Both the position numbers and the translations under genes were made by a program. The notes below the pieces were generated by a model. That model did no database searches. It saw nothing but the letters and a program-made list of their open reading frames with translations, and was not told where the DNA came from. Positions 1-10,116 of a DNA stretch of 64,000 bases are shown piece after piece. Origin of the DNA: Chrysemys picta bellii (taxonomy: Eukaryota > Chordata > Testudines > Emydidae); NCBI RefSeq assembly GCF_011386835.1, contig NC_088792.1, positions 39,918,882 through 39,982,881 on the forward strand, given 5' to 3'. The number at the start of each line of letters is the position of its first letter. The stretch's first letter is position 1.

Positions 1-160
1 GACGGCTGAATGGTGAGAGAGACAAGTATTGGTCATGGCTTCAAGGCTAGCTACATCTCTGTCATCGTTGTAGTCTGAGTGCCACCCCCCCTCCTGAGTC
101 AGGTCCAAGCCTGGTGCCTTTACCTATACTGAGATGGAATTCTGCAGTTCTCCCCTCTGA

Positions 161-737
161 GGGTATGTCTACATGGGGGCACTCAAGAGAGTTAAGACAA
201 ATTAACTGAAGCTGTGAAAATACTGTAGAACCTCAGAATTATGAACACCAGCATTACGATCTGACCAGTTAACCACATGTCTCATTTGGAACCAGAAGTA
301 CATAATCAGGCAGCAGCAGAGAGACACACACACACAGCGCAAATATAGTATAGTACTGTCTTAAATGTAAACTACTAAAAAAATAAAGGGAAAGCAGCAT
401 TTTTCTTCTGCACAGTAAAGTTTCAAAGTTATATTAAATCAATGTTCAGTTGTAATCTTTTGAAAGAACAACCGTAACATTTTGTTCAGAGTTACAAACA
501 TTTCAGAGTTATGAACATTCTCCATTCCTGAGGTGTTTGTAACTCTGAAGTTCTACTGTACTCTGCAGTTAAAATGCATCAAACCCCGAGTGGATACTCT
601 CCTAGGATTAAGCTACAACAAACTCAGGCCACTTTACTCCTGAATAGGAGTGTTAACACAGGGATTTAACACACATTCACTTCAGAGCTTTAGTTGATGC
701 ATCTTAACTTTCCTGAGTGTCTCTGTGCAGACAAGCC
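161..737. mobile_element. Harbinger-like MITE, split by a Tigger-like MITE
   Basis: The left end reads GGGTATGTCTAC. The right end, read inverted, gives GGCTTGTCTGCAC, resembling the termini of other Harbinger-like MITEs in this window. Three-base flanks are TGA on the left and TTA on the right, so the duplication is imperfect. The central part (223-558) is a separate element with its own TA duplications. No coding potential is visible. The superfamily is inferred from terminus similarity. Confidence 0.55.
223..558. mobile_element. Tc1/mariner (Tigger/pogo-like) MITE
   Basis: The ends are inverted copies of CTGTAGAACCTCAGA with two or three mismatches, flanked by TA at 221-222 and 559-560. 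The inside carries repeats of a 'gaacac/gttatgaac' type close to both ends. A second copy lies at 37026-37339 with the same internal blocks. No transposase is encoded. TA duplication and the terminus support Tc1/mariner; Tigger is the best guess. Confidence 0.7.
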
Positions 738-740
738 TTA

Positions 741-1053
741 TTAGACCGGGCCCCGGACTACAGCACTCTGTATATTAACCATGCTTACTCAATGGATCTG
801 ACTGAATTTGGCACTTACGGTTCTTTCCTTCAGGAGTCTGTGACCAGTGGCGTATATCGTGATCAGATGGCCTTCTCAAAACCAAAATAGTTAAAGAAGA
901 GGGATTGTAAAACCTGCATGCATATCTAGCTTACCTCCAGGCTTACTCTCCGCTGATGGTAGCCTAAGCGTCTTCAGACACCCAGCAGGTGCCCATCTCA
1001 GTCTGCCTTCCCCAAACAACTCTCTAAACAGCTACCCACTCTTGAATGGGAGT
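741..1053. other. no recognised feature
   Basis: AT-rich unique-looking DNA between the nested MITEs and the first Penelope-like element. No coding pattern or repeat family was recognised. Confidence 0.4.
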
Positions 1054-1066
1054 CTTTTTCTAAACT

Positions 1067-1520
1067 AAGCAACAGAGGGTCCTGTGGCACCTTTGAGACT
1101 AACAGAAGTACTGGGAGCATAAGCTTTCGTGGGTAAGAACCTCACTTCTTCAGATGCAAGTAATGGAAATCTCCAGAGGCAGGTATATATCAGTGTGGAG
1201 CCATTCACAGTTTTTGTTTAATCCTGATCTGATGGTGTCAAATTTGCAAATGAACTGGAGCTCAGCAGTTTCTCTTTGGAGTCTGGTCCTGAAGTTTTTT
1301 TGCTGTAAGATGGCTACCTTAACATCTGCTATTGTGTGGCCAGGGAGGTTGAAGTGTTCTCCTACAGGTTTTTGTATATTGCCATTCCTGATATCTGACT
1401 TGTGTCCATTTATCCTCTAGATATGTGGGCAGAGTTGGCATTGAGGTTTGTTGCATGGGTTGGTTCCTGAGTTAGAGTTGTTATGGTGCGGTGCGTGGTT
1501 GCTGGTGAGAATATGCTATA
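1067..1520 (-). repeat. inverted 5' arm of Penelope-like copy 1
   Basis: Read on the minus strand, this matches the 3' part of copy 2 (about 40030-40737). It includes the stretches before and after the GIY-YIG domain and the hammerhead-like terminal motif. A deletion joins 'cccacatat' directly to 'aggataaatgg', removing the endonuclease core. It forms a long inverted pair with 2650-3000, which could fold into a hairpin in RNA or DNA. Confidence 0.88.
1117..1157 (-). ncRNA. hammerhead ribozyme-like core (inverted arm, copy 1)
   Basis: Read on the minus strand: GCAT, then CTGAAGA, an imperfect stem II, CACGAAAGC and ATGC. It mirrors the motif at 2885-2925. Small hammerhead variants at the ends of Penelope-like elements are established. 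Position 4 of CUGANGA is variable in hammerheads, so CTGAAGA is compatible, but stem II carries a mismatch. Activity is uncertain. Confidence 0.55.
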
Positions 1521-2728
1521 TACATGTTGTCATCATGAACAGGTCTGACTACCAGAAGGAGGCTGCCAGACAACTCTCCAATACCAAATTCTACAGGCCG
1601 CTTTCCTCAGATCCCACTGAGGAATACACTAAGAAACTGCACCATCTACTCAGGACACTCCCTACACTAACACAGGAACAAATCAACATACCCTTAGAGC
1701 CCCGACCGGGGTTATTCTATCTACTACCTAAGATCCACAAACCTGGAAATCCTGGACGCCCCATCATCTCGGGCATTGGCACTCTCACTGAAGGACTGTC
1801 TGGATATGTGGACTCCCTACTCAGACCCTACGCCACCAGCACTCCCAGCTATCTCCGTGACACCACAGATTTCCTGAGAAAACTACAATGCATTGGTGAC
1901 CTCCCAGAAAACACCATCCTAGCCACCATGGATGTAGAGGCTCTCTACACAAACACCCCACATACAGATGAAATACAAGCTGTCAGGAACAGTATCCCTG
2001 ATGATGACACAGCACAATTTATTGCTGAGCTCTGTGACTTTATCCTCGCGCACAATTATTTCAAATTTGGTGACAATATATACCTCCAGACCAGTGGCAC
2101 CGCTATGGGCACCCGCATGGCCCCACAATATGCCAACATTTTTATGGCTGACCTGGAACAACGCTTCCTCAGCTCTCGTCCACTCATGCCCCTTCTCTAC
2201 CTACGCTATATTGATGACATCATCATCTGGACCCATGGGAAGGAAATCCTGGAAGAATTCCACCATGCTTTCAACAGCTTCCACCCCACCATCAACCTCA
2301 GCCTGGACCAATCTACACGGGAGGTCCACTTCCTGGACACCACCGTACAAATAAGCGATGGCCACATTAACACCACCCTATACCGAAAACCCACCGACCG
2401 CTATGCCTACCTTCATGCCTCCAGCTTCCACCCCGGTCACACCACACAATCCATCGTCTACAGCCAAGCACTGAGGTACAGTCGCATCTGCTCCAACCCC
2501 TCAGACAGAGACCAACACCTACAAGATCTTCACCAAGCATTCTCAAAACTACGATACCCACACAAGGAAATAAAGAAACAAATCAACAGAGCCAGACGTG
2601 TACCCAGAAGCCTCCTGCTACAAGACAGGCCCAGAAGAGAAACCAACAGAACTTCAGGACCAGACTCCAAAGAGAAACTGCTGAGCTCCAGTTCATTTGC
2701 AAATTTGACACCATCAGATCAGGATTAA
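1448..2728 (+). pseudogene. Penelope-like reverse transcriptase (truncated)
   Basis: An uninterrupted 426-codon frame. Penelope-like RTs prime cDNA synthesis at the target site; most carry a C-terminal GIY-YIG endonuclease. Visible RT hallmarks are FYLLPKIHKPGNPGRPI near residues 89-105, TMDVEALYTN near 159-168, GTAMGTRMAPQYANIFMADL near 218-237, and the catalytic YIDD at residues 254-257 (nt 2207-2218). A YRKPTDRYAYL block follows near 311. The first ~28 codons come from the inverted arm; genuine RT sequence starts near MNRSDYQKEA (ATG at 1535), so the N terminus is missing. After residue ~398 a deletion removes the endonuclease and shifts the frame, giving an unrelated tail. The RT core itself has no stop codon, suggesting a fairly recent insertion. 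Confidence 0.88.
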
Positions 2729-2884
2729 ACAAAGACTGTGAATGGCTATCCAACTACAGAAACAGTTTCTCCTCCCTTGGTGTTCACACCTCAACTGCTA
2801 GCAGAGCACCTCACCCTCCCTGATTGAGCTAACCTCGTTAACTCCACACTGATATATACCTGCCTCTGGAGATTTCCATTACTT

Positions 2885-2925
2885 GCATCTGAAGAAGTGA
2901 GGTTCTTACCCACGAAAGCTTATGC
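2885..2925 (+). ncRNA. hammerhead ribozyme-like core (3' end, copy 1)
   Basis: GCAT pairs with ATGC (2922-2925) around CTGAAGA at 2889-2895 and GAAA at 2914-2917. Stem II is GTGAG...CCCAC with an A/C mismatch. The layout matches the intact motif in copy 2 at 40618-40657. Known Penelope-associated hammerheads have a very short stem III and act as dimers. Function of this copy is untested. Confidence 0.6.
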
Positions 2926-3025
2926 TCCCAGTACTTCTGTTAGTCTCAAAGGTGCCACAGGACCCTCTGTTGCTTTTTACAGATTCAGACTAACACGGCT
3001 ACCCCTCTGATACTTTTTCTAAACT

Positions 3026-3720
3026 GTTATCTTTTTGCTTGTCAATTCCCAGGCTTTGGCCCTGCTTGTCAAAATTGGTTCTGTAAGCTGGCTGGAGTAA
3101 GGAGGTAGATACTTCACAGTTAATAGTTTGGACATTGTCTCTTAAGAACCCTTAGTGTTTACAGAGGGGTGGTTTATCTTAAGCCATTGATTCCTTCCTG
3201 CTTGCTTTTCCTTTCTGTCTCCTATGAAGCTAAACCAATATATCCAAACAGTAAACATCCCAACAACCAGGCCATTAGATCTGGTTGAAAAAATTTCCAA
3301 CAAGATGGTTTTCCATCGGAAAATGCTGTTTTGCAGTAACATGTCAACTTTGATTAAAGTTTTGATGGAAAGAGTGGTGGTAGCAGCAATGGTGATAGTG
3401 AATGTGTTCCTTCCTGTCTCAGGCACATGGATTTCCCTTCCCCCTCCTCACCCTCCCATCTCCTGTCTGGGGGGGGGGGGGAGGGGTGTCTCTCTTCCCC
3501 CTCTATGTAATCTGGGCACAAAAAACGAAGAAGGAACAGCATAGAGGGACAGTGATACCTGAGATTGGTGGCACCCAAATCAGGATATTTCCCTTCACAG
3601 GAAATCCAAGGTTTGACACTTCAGAACAACAAAAAATCTGGAACCCTCTCATTTTCCTATGGGACAGAAAATTTGTTTTCCAGTCAACTCTAGTCAACAT
3701 GAAGTATTATAGTACAACTC
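3026..3720. other. no gene recognised; G tract at about 3468-3481
   Basis: Unique-looking DNA. The only notable point is a poly-G run inside a C+T/G-rich patch (3430-3500). Open frames across it are short and low complexity. Confidence 0.4.
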
Positions 3721-3724
3721 CACT

Positions 3725-3850
3725 TCTGTCACAGGGAAGTGAGGCACAAAGAGATTAGATGAGTTATCCAAGGCCACACGGAAATCTGTGGCAGAGCAAG
3801 GAATTTAACCCAGATCTCCTGAGTGCCCGTCCAGATCATAACCACCTCTC
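3725..3850. mobile_element. MIR-like SINE fragment
   Basis: The pattern 'gaagtgaggcacaaagagatt', a CACACGG-type box, 'ggcagagcaaggaattta' and 'agatctcctgagtgc' follows the order of the MIR core on its reverse strand. The copy is degraded and lacks clear ends. Confidence 0.5.
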
Positions 3851-3977
3851 CCCACTCATGTATCTTCACTAACAATCTTTCATTGACCCCTTTTAACAAA
3901 ATGTTTGCACAGTATAACCGAGTTTGTCAGATATACAGTTTTACATGTTGCACTGTGCAGTGACTAGAGAGGCTATT

Positions 3978-4010
3978 TAAAAAAACAAAAACAAACAAAC
4001 AAAAAAACAA
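3978..4010. repeat. A-rich (AAAC)n low-complexity tract
   Basis: A run of A interrupted by C in a roughly AAAC pattern, immediately left of the LTR starting at 4020. Confidence 0.8.
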
Positions 4011-4019
4011 CCTGCCTGG

Positions 4020-4672
4020 TGTGACAAAGTTCCTCCTCTATCTTGGTGGGTCCTGTGCTTATTGGCGGATTTTCTTGCCTCAGAGATTCACCATGTGGGT
4101 TGGGGAACAGCCCAGATACCTTCCCCTCTGGAAGAACCCACAGTCCAGGTCAATTGGGAGGTTTGGGGGGAACCTGGGCCCGCCCTCTACTCCAGGTTCC
4201 AGCCCAGGGCCCTGTGGACTGCAGCTGTCTATAGTGCCTCCTGTAACAGCGGCATGACAGCAACAACTCCCTGGGCTACTTCCCCATGGCCTCCTCCAAA
4301 CACCTTCCTTATTCTCACCACAGGACCTTCCTCCTGGTGTCTGATAACGCTTGTGCTCCTCAGTCCTCCAGCAGCTCACTCTCAGCACCTCTTGCACCCA
4401 GCTCCTCACACTCACACCACAAATTGAAGTGAGCTCCTTTTTAAAACCCAGGTGCCCTGATTAGCCTGCCTTAATTGATTCTAGCAGCTTCTTCTTAATT
4501 GGCTCCAGGTGTCCTAATTAGCCTGCCTGCCTTAACTGGTTCTAGCAGGTTCCTGATTACTTTAGTGCAGCCCCTGCTCTGATCACTCAGGGAACAGAAA
4601 ACTACTCATCCAGTGACCAGTATATTTGCCCTCTACCAGACTCCTGTACCCCACTGGTCTGGGTCTGTCACA
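4020..4672 (-). mobile_element. solo LTR, minus orientation
   Basis: It starts TGTGACAAAG and ends CTGTCACA, so both edges fit TG...CA with a short inverted terminus. On the minus strand a TTTAAAAAGG TATA-like box falls near 4437. Repeated 'gcctgccttaatt' blocks lie upstream in U3. A block at 4154-4212 (minus strand: CTGGGCTGGAACCTGGAGTAG, then GGGCGGGCCC) is shared with LTRs at 39229 and 42237. No flanking duplication was seen. No internal coding part adjoins it, so it is a solo LTR of a Gypsy or ERV-type element. Confidence 0.7.
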
Positions 4673-4679
4673 TAGGGTA

Positions 4680-6745
4680 GTAGCAGTTATCACTATATAT
4701 CATGAGGTAATCCCTTGCTGAAATGATAGAAAACTCATTAATTCAAAAATTTAAAACTATGCTGGACAAAACACCAGAAAATATACTCTAGGAAACAGCC
4801 TACATTCCCGTGGGCTGGATTAGAGGATTCCTTTGCCTTTGTTTTCTTTTAAAACACAGCTTGCAGTTTCATAGTTTCAAATGCTGGTAATATTCTAAAA
4901 CCTGGATGTCTACTATTGAGGTCTTAAATCCATATTTAGGTCGCTAACTGCAGGTGACCTGGTTTTCAGAGGTTCACAGAGACAGACAAAACACACCCAA
5001 ACATGTTTTACAACGTTCACTTTTGTGAACTAGTAGAAAAAAATTAATTCTCTCTATTTTTTTCTTTCCTCACCTTTTCTTCATGTGCTTTTTTAGTCAT
5101 TTAAAATCTAAACTTTTCAGATGTCCTATTGCAAATGGATTTTCAACATGAATTGTATTCTACCATATGTCTCCTTAGGTTAAGCAGAAATCCTACCAGA
5201 CGATGGTCACTAAAATGCATTTTTATTAGTTCACAGTGATTGCTGTCTGCTTCTTAAACGTAATTCTCTTGAGAAGCATTCTCCCTCTGGCTTATTGAGA
5301 CATTTTAAATATCTATTGTTTCATTCAGCACTTGAGTGCTGATGGTCCCTGAGGGAACACGTACATGCCTTTTGTTATATTCTTGTCTAGATCTATATAC
5401 CTACAACCACACCCCTAATATGCTGAAGGTGATATATACAATCTTGAAAGTCACATTCATGTATCGGGATTACCTTTTAACATCTTGCACCAAATTAATT
5501 CCTGGTGTAACTCCAATGTCCTCATACGCTTGCACACCCTCTCTTCCCAGTTCACATTTGTAAACATTACCATCACAACTAATACTCAGGCCAGGTACAA
5601 AAATACAAGGGAAAAATTTAATTGTTAGAATATTTAAGTAAATAAATAAATCGATCCAGGTAGTTAGTAGCCATAATGCATATTTCTACTTGTTTGCCAG
5701 TGGTACATTTTTCCTTTAGATAACAGTGGAAACAGGGTGGGAAGGGTGATAACGAAACCAGGAAGGTTCTGAACAAAGGTCATTCTAATAAGAACTCCCG
5801 TCATGCTTCAGAACAACTTGGAAAGAAACACAAAGTCAGTTCAAAGTGTCCCAGAGATTCAGAGGCTGAACCACTGTTGATATTTTATCATTGCCACTAA
5901 TACTTCAAGTAAGTAGCACATACAAATTTAACTTATCCCTGAAGGGGCTTCCACAGAAAGTTGGCAAGCAGTGGCTTATACTGTCTGTAAGCCAGTTTTC
6001 TGATGGTAGTAATAACCATCTATTCACTTAGTCAAGGAAGAATTTTCCAGACCTACAATTTCCTGAACCACTTAATCCTCAATTTGTGGGAAGAGTTTGG
6101 AAGGCTCTTTTGCAAACCTATCCAAAAGGACTAAAGCTAGAAACACAAGATACTAGCTGCCTCTAAAATGTTCAGATGAAATTTATCAAACTCTGTCGTT
6201 CAGGATTTTATAAGTTATAACAAACAGCTCTATGTAAAACAAGAACAAGTATAAACAAAACCTAAAGTAAGTACAGGTGAATAGTATAGAAATAAAAAGG
6301 CTAAATCTTATGTGGTGTGTGGGTGCACATGTACATACAAACATATGTGTACAAACTGATGGAGAAGTGCACATTGTGGGCCAGCTTTTTAGTTGAACTA
6401 GGCCAATTTCCAAAATTTCAATTCCATTTATAGAAAACCAAATGGTGTTCTCTGTTCCACTGGTTGCTCTAGATTCACACTTGACCGGTTTCAGTGGAGT
6501 TACCTGGGATTTTCACCAGTTGATCCAAGGACAGAATTAGGCCCAGTATTGGTTCTCAAACATCTGTGGCAGTTTGCCTTCGTAAGGATTGCAGAATTTG
6601 GCTTCTTCCTCTTTTATTCACTTTCAATAGGCATGTATAGACACCAGTCACCCAACATAAACTTCCTGCATTATTCACCAAATTCAAGGAAATTGTAGGA
6701 TATCGGCTTCAGGTAGTGTGAATAACTAAGCCATTTAATAAATAA
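4680..6745. other. no recognised feature
   Basis: About 2 kb of AT-rich unique-looking DNA. Only short frames without family resemblance. A short AT-rich run with AAAT units lies near 5636-5651. Confidence 0.45.
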
Positions 6746-6749
6746 TTAA

Positions 6750-6950
6750 ATATCAATACCTAGCTCTTATATAGCATTTTTCATCAGTAGATTCCAAAAG
6801 AGGTAAGGATCACTGTCCCCATTTTACAGATGGAGAAACTGAGGGATGGGGAGGTGAACTCAGCAGGCCAGTAGCTGAGCCAGGAATAAAACCAACATTT
6901 CATGAGTCCCAGCTCAGTGCTCTAGCCACTGGGCTACACAGATTTCCCAC
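6750..6950 (-). mobile_element. MIR-like CORE-SINE relic
   Basis: On the + strand it contains 'ccccattttacagatgga', 'gaaactgaggga', 'gagccaggaataaaacc' and 'gctctagccactgggct' in order. This is the reverse complement of the MIR layout (tRNA-like part, CORE, L2-like tail near 6760-6800). It is diverged, as expected for an ancient amniote SINE. Confidence 0.75.
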
Positions 6951-7044
6951 TTTTCAGCACCCTTTGTTTCACTGAAGACATGCCAACACATGAGATATAC
7001 AGGTAAGTAAAAAGAATGAAATACTCTGCCTTGGAAATAGTCTC

Positions 7045-7190
7045 CTTTCTAAGGCCCTGATTCAGCAAAGTACTTAAACATGTGCCTTGTTTTATGCATG
7101 TGAGATCATGCACGGACTTCAGTTGGACTACTCACATGTTCAGGATTACATTTTGGCACATACTTAAGTACATTGAGGAATTAGGACCGA
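7045..7190. repeat. ancient interspersed repeat, partly palindromic
   Basis: Contains 'cctgattcagcaaagtactt', then 'actcacatgttcagga' and 'cttaagtac', the layout of a widespread sauropsid repeat whose halves are roughly inverted. A related copy is at 58098-58310. The class is uncertain. Confidence 0.45.
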
Positions 7191-7199
7191 AATAAACAG

Positions 7200-9170
7200 C
7201 TTAGATTGTGATTTCCAGGATACTGTAGAGGGATGACTCAAACAATAGGTGTAAAAGCAGTCACACATCCGACTGAGTAAAGAGTTCAGCTGAAGTATTA
7301 TTGCAAAAAGGTTTTATACACATGTATAAGAGTCTGAAGGATTCCATTCAGAGTGCACATACTTCAGACACTCAGATATTATGGTCCAGGTTTCCTTTGA
7401 AGCTATTGCAAGATGTGGATTTACAAGGGTTTTGTCTGTGTACATGTTGTTTCTAATGTTTTATGGCATTTATTGGAATGACTGGCATTTACAGGAACTT
7501 GTTTGTTTGCAAGCTTACGGTAGGTGTTCAACAAAGATATTTTATTGGAAGATACTTAGAATGCCAGTGGGAAAAGGTGTAATCTGACAACTGACAATAA
7601 TGTACTTGGCAATTCTCGCCATCTACATCTCTTAAGTCACTCCCACTGCATTCACTGTATTATTTAGTTATCCTTGAGTGAAAACACAAACCCCTTACAT
7701 GGAAGTTACTTGGCTGTACAAAGCTATCAACAAGAACATCGTATGAAAAATTCTTTCCACCTCATGACACTTGTACTTTCAACAATAAAAGTTTTCATGG
7801 CTCCAGGTGACAGTAACATAGATAATGAATGCAGAATTTCATTTTGAAATACTCCTGTCATTGCTTTTATAGGTGGTCTTTTTAACTTTGTTAGTTCATC
7901 AAAACCATCCTTATTAAAAAATGAATATATAAAACGGTGTCCTCTTCTATTCCAATTACCAAAAAGTTCATTTGACAGGACTGGGAATGTTATAATCTAT
8001 TCACAAATATAGGCAGAGAAGCATTATTCTGACATTTGTCTGAAGGACTCTATAGCAAAGTGTAATTGTCTTTCTCTTGATCTTGTAGCTCTGAAAATGA
8101 CAAGAGCTGGATTGGAGCATTAGATGAAATTCATATAGCATAATCCCAGAATAAAATATACAGCATGTCAAGTGCCTCCACATGGTGATACTTGACTCTG
8201 CACCTACTGTACATGTGTATTCATGTTTCAGTGCTATACAAGAGTTGGTTTTATGACCTACCAGGCCCTAACTGGATTGGGTCTGGTTATATTAGAGACC
8301 ACTCTCCCCTTGTGCAATACTGCAGCACCTGACATCAGATGATAAGTGATGGGGCTGTAAAAAGGAAGTTGTCACTGAAGAGACTTGAGCTCTAGAATTC
8401 ACTCTGGCTGCTAGCCTGAGTGTACCTGAAATCACTGACTTCCAATGCACATACTAAGGTTCATCTCTTTCCCAAGAGGACAGGTTAATGGCCAGTGCAT
8501 TAAAGAGGAGGTATTAGGCTTGGAAAGGATAGTTAATGTGGCTATTGGGCCAATTGGAAATTTATTTAAAAAATATATTGGTACACACACCTTGATCTTG
8601 AAGCATATTTTAAAAGATAATCTAAACAAACAGCATGACTTTACACATGCAAAAATCAGATTACCTTGTATTATCTTGTATTACCTTGTACCCGTTTATT
8701 ATCATTTAACCAGTGTTGAGCAAAACCATATGTTCAAAGCCCTGCTAAGACAAAGAGCTCTGGTTAGCAGGCTGGAAAAGTAATCATCTGCCAGCAGTGA
8801 TAGTACAGTGGAAGGTTTGGCATGAAAGAGACTTCCACTGGGCAGAGGCTGAGTTGCTAGTCGAGCGTACAGCTCACTGCAGGTTTATTAGTTATGTTCT
8901 AGCAGCACACAAATTAGAAGGAAAATGGCATAAGAATTTCCAAAAAAATAGAAATGGAGAAAAATCTGTCCCTATACCCCAATGGCCTGAGATACACCAG
9001 CTATGAAGCCCTGATGTCAGCTGTGTGATTTTATATTAAAAAATAAGTAGCTGTGGTAGCAGAGATGTAATAGCAGATATTCATTCCCACTGTACCATCT
9101 TGCTGTGTGCTGTTGAAATGATCTTTTTCATTTCTCCCTTTTATATTCCTTATTTAATGAGCGGGAGAGT
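7200..9170. other. no gene recognised; short tandem repeat at 8661-8693
   Basis: Unique-looking DNA. A 10-bp unit close to ATTACCTTGT is repeated three times at 8661-8693. Open frames here, including one of 112 codons at 8445-8783, show no recognisable motif. Confidence 0.45.
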
Positions 9171-9199
9171 ATGCAGCCTCTGCTGATCATTTTCATCCA

Positions 9200-9507
9200 A
9201 ATCCAGGCAAAAACCGCTGCAGGCAGCAGAGCGGGGAAGCTGGAAAGGAGACAGCTGAAGCTCTGGATATGGGCTGAGGGTGTGGGCTCTGGGATGAGAA
9301 GTTTGGGGTACAGAAGGGGGCTCTGGGCCAGGGCAGGGAGTGTGGGCTCTGGGAATGAGGGATACAGGAGGGGTCTCCAGGCTGGGATAGGGCATTAGGA
9401 TGCAGGGGGGTGAGTGCGGATGGGGGTGGGGCCAGGGATGAGGGCTTTTAACGGGTCCCTTTTTGACAGGCCATTCCAGTCGGAAACCAGATGCCTGGCA
9501 ACCCTAG
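9200..9507 (-). mobile_element. hAT-like element end, minus orientation
   Basis: The right edge GGCAACCCTAG with preceding 'aaaccagatgcc' is the reverse complement of the element start at 10117 (CTAGGGTTGCCAGGCATC). Inside is a G-rich degenerate repeat of 'ggctctggg...gtttggggtacagaaggggg' type. Superfamily by terminus resemblance only. Confidence 0.55.
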
Positions 9508-9509
9508 CT

Positions 9510-10116
9510 GGGGATGAGGGGGTTTGGAGTGCAGGAGGCAGCTCTGGGCTGGGCCAGGGAGTTGGGGTGCGGCCAGGGATTTATTATTATTATTATTATT
9601 AACATGGAGATATACCTATCTCATAGAGCTGGAAGGGACCTTGAAAGGTCATCGAGTCGAGTCCCCTGCCTTCACTAGGAGGACCAATTTTTTTGCCCCA
9701 GATCCCTAAATGGCTCCCTCAAGGACTGAACTCACAACCCTGGGTTTAGTGGGCCAATGCTCAAACCACTGAGCTATCCCTCCCCCAATGAGGGGGATGA
9801 AGGGTTTGTGATGCGGTAGGAGGCTCCAGGCTGGGGCAGGGGGGTTGGGGTGCGGGGGAGTGAGGGTGCCAGCTGGGGATGGGGCAGGGATGAGAGGTTT
9901 GGGGTGTAGGAGGGGGCTCCGGGGCTGGGAGTTGGGGGGGGGGAGTGGGGGGTGAAGGCTCCTGCTAGGGGTGATAGCTCTGGGGTGTGGGAGGGAGCTC
10001 CGGGCTGGGCAGGGGGTTGGGGTGCAGGAGGGACTCTGGACCTCACCCTCCCACACGCCCCACCCCCTGGCCCAGCCTGGAGCCCACTCCTGCACCCCAA
10101 ACTCCTCATCTGCGGC
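9510..10116. repeat. G-rich degenerate minisatellite, split by a SINE
   Basis: Units resembling 'ggggtttggggtgcaggaggggctctgggctgggcaggg' recur at 9510-9580 and 9790-10080. The array has the composition of the hAT-like element interior around it. The SINE at 9580-9786 interrupts it. Long open frames here are products of the low-complexity composition. Confidence 0.6.
9580..9786 (-). mobile_element. tRNA-derived SINE with CR1-like tail
   Basis: On the minus strand the head carries an A-box-like TAGCTCAGTGG (near 9767-9777) and a B-box-like GAGTTCAGTCC (near 9722-9734), the internal polymerase III promoter of tRNA-derived SINEs. The body continues to a 3' part similar to CR1 tails ('gactcgatgacctttcaagg'), so CR1 machinery probably mobilised it. 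It ends in a (TAA)n repeat, seen as ATT repeats at 9580-9600. This layout is typical of turtle SINEs. Confidence 0.82.

Larger units (their letters stand above)
1067..3012 (+). mobile_element. Penelope-like retroelement, copy 1, with inverted 5' arm
   Basis: A 1946-bp insertion bounded by a perfect 13-bp duplication, CTTTTTCTAAACT, at 1054-1066 and 3013-3025. The left arm (1067 to about 1520) is the reverse complement of the element's own 3' end. The rest runs forward and encodes the reverse transcriptase. Such partially inverted 5' ends are known for Penelope-like elements. Both arms have lost the GIY-YIG core: the forward arm jumps from just after the RT thumb to the region past the endonuclease at about 2650, and the inverted arm lacks the core at about 1420. 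The copy cannot be autonomous as it stands. Confidence 0.9.

Noticed and set aside
9722..9780. tRNA gene on the minus strand
   Set aside because: A- and B-box-like motifs are present, but the sequence does not close into an acceptor stem and continues into a CR1-like tail. It is the head of a SINE.
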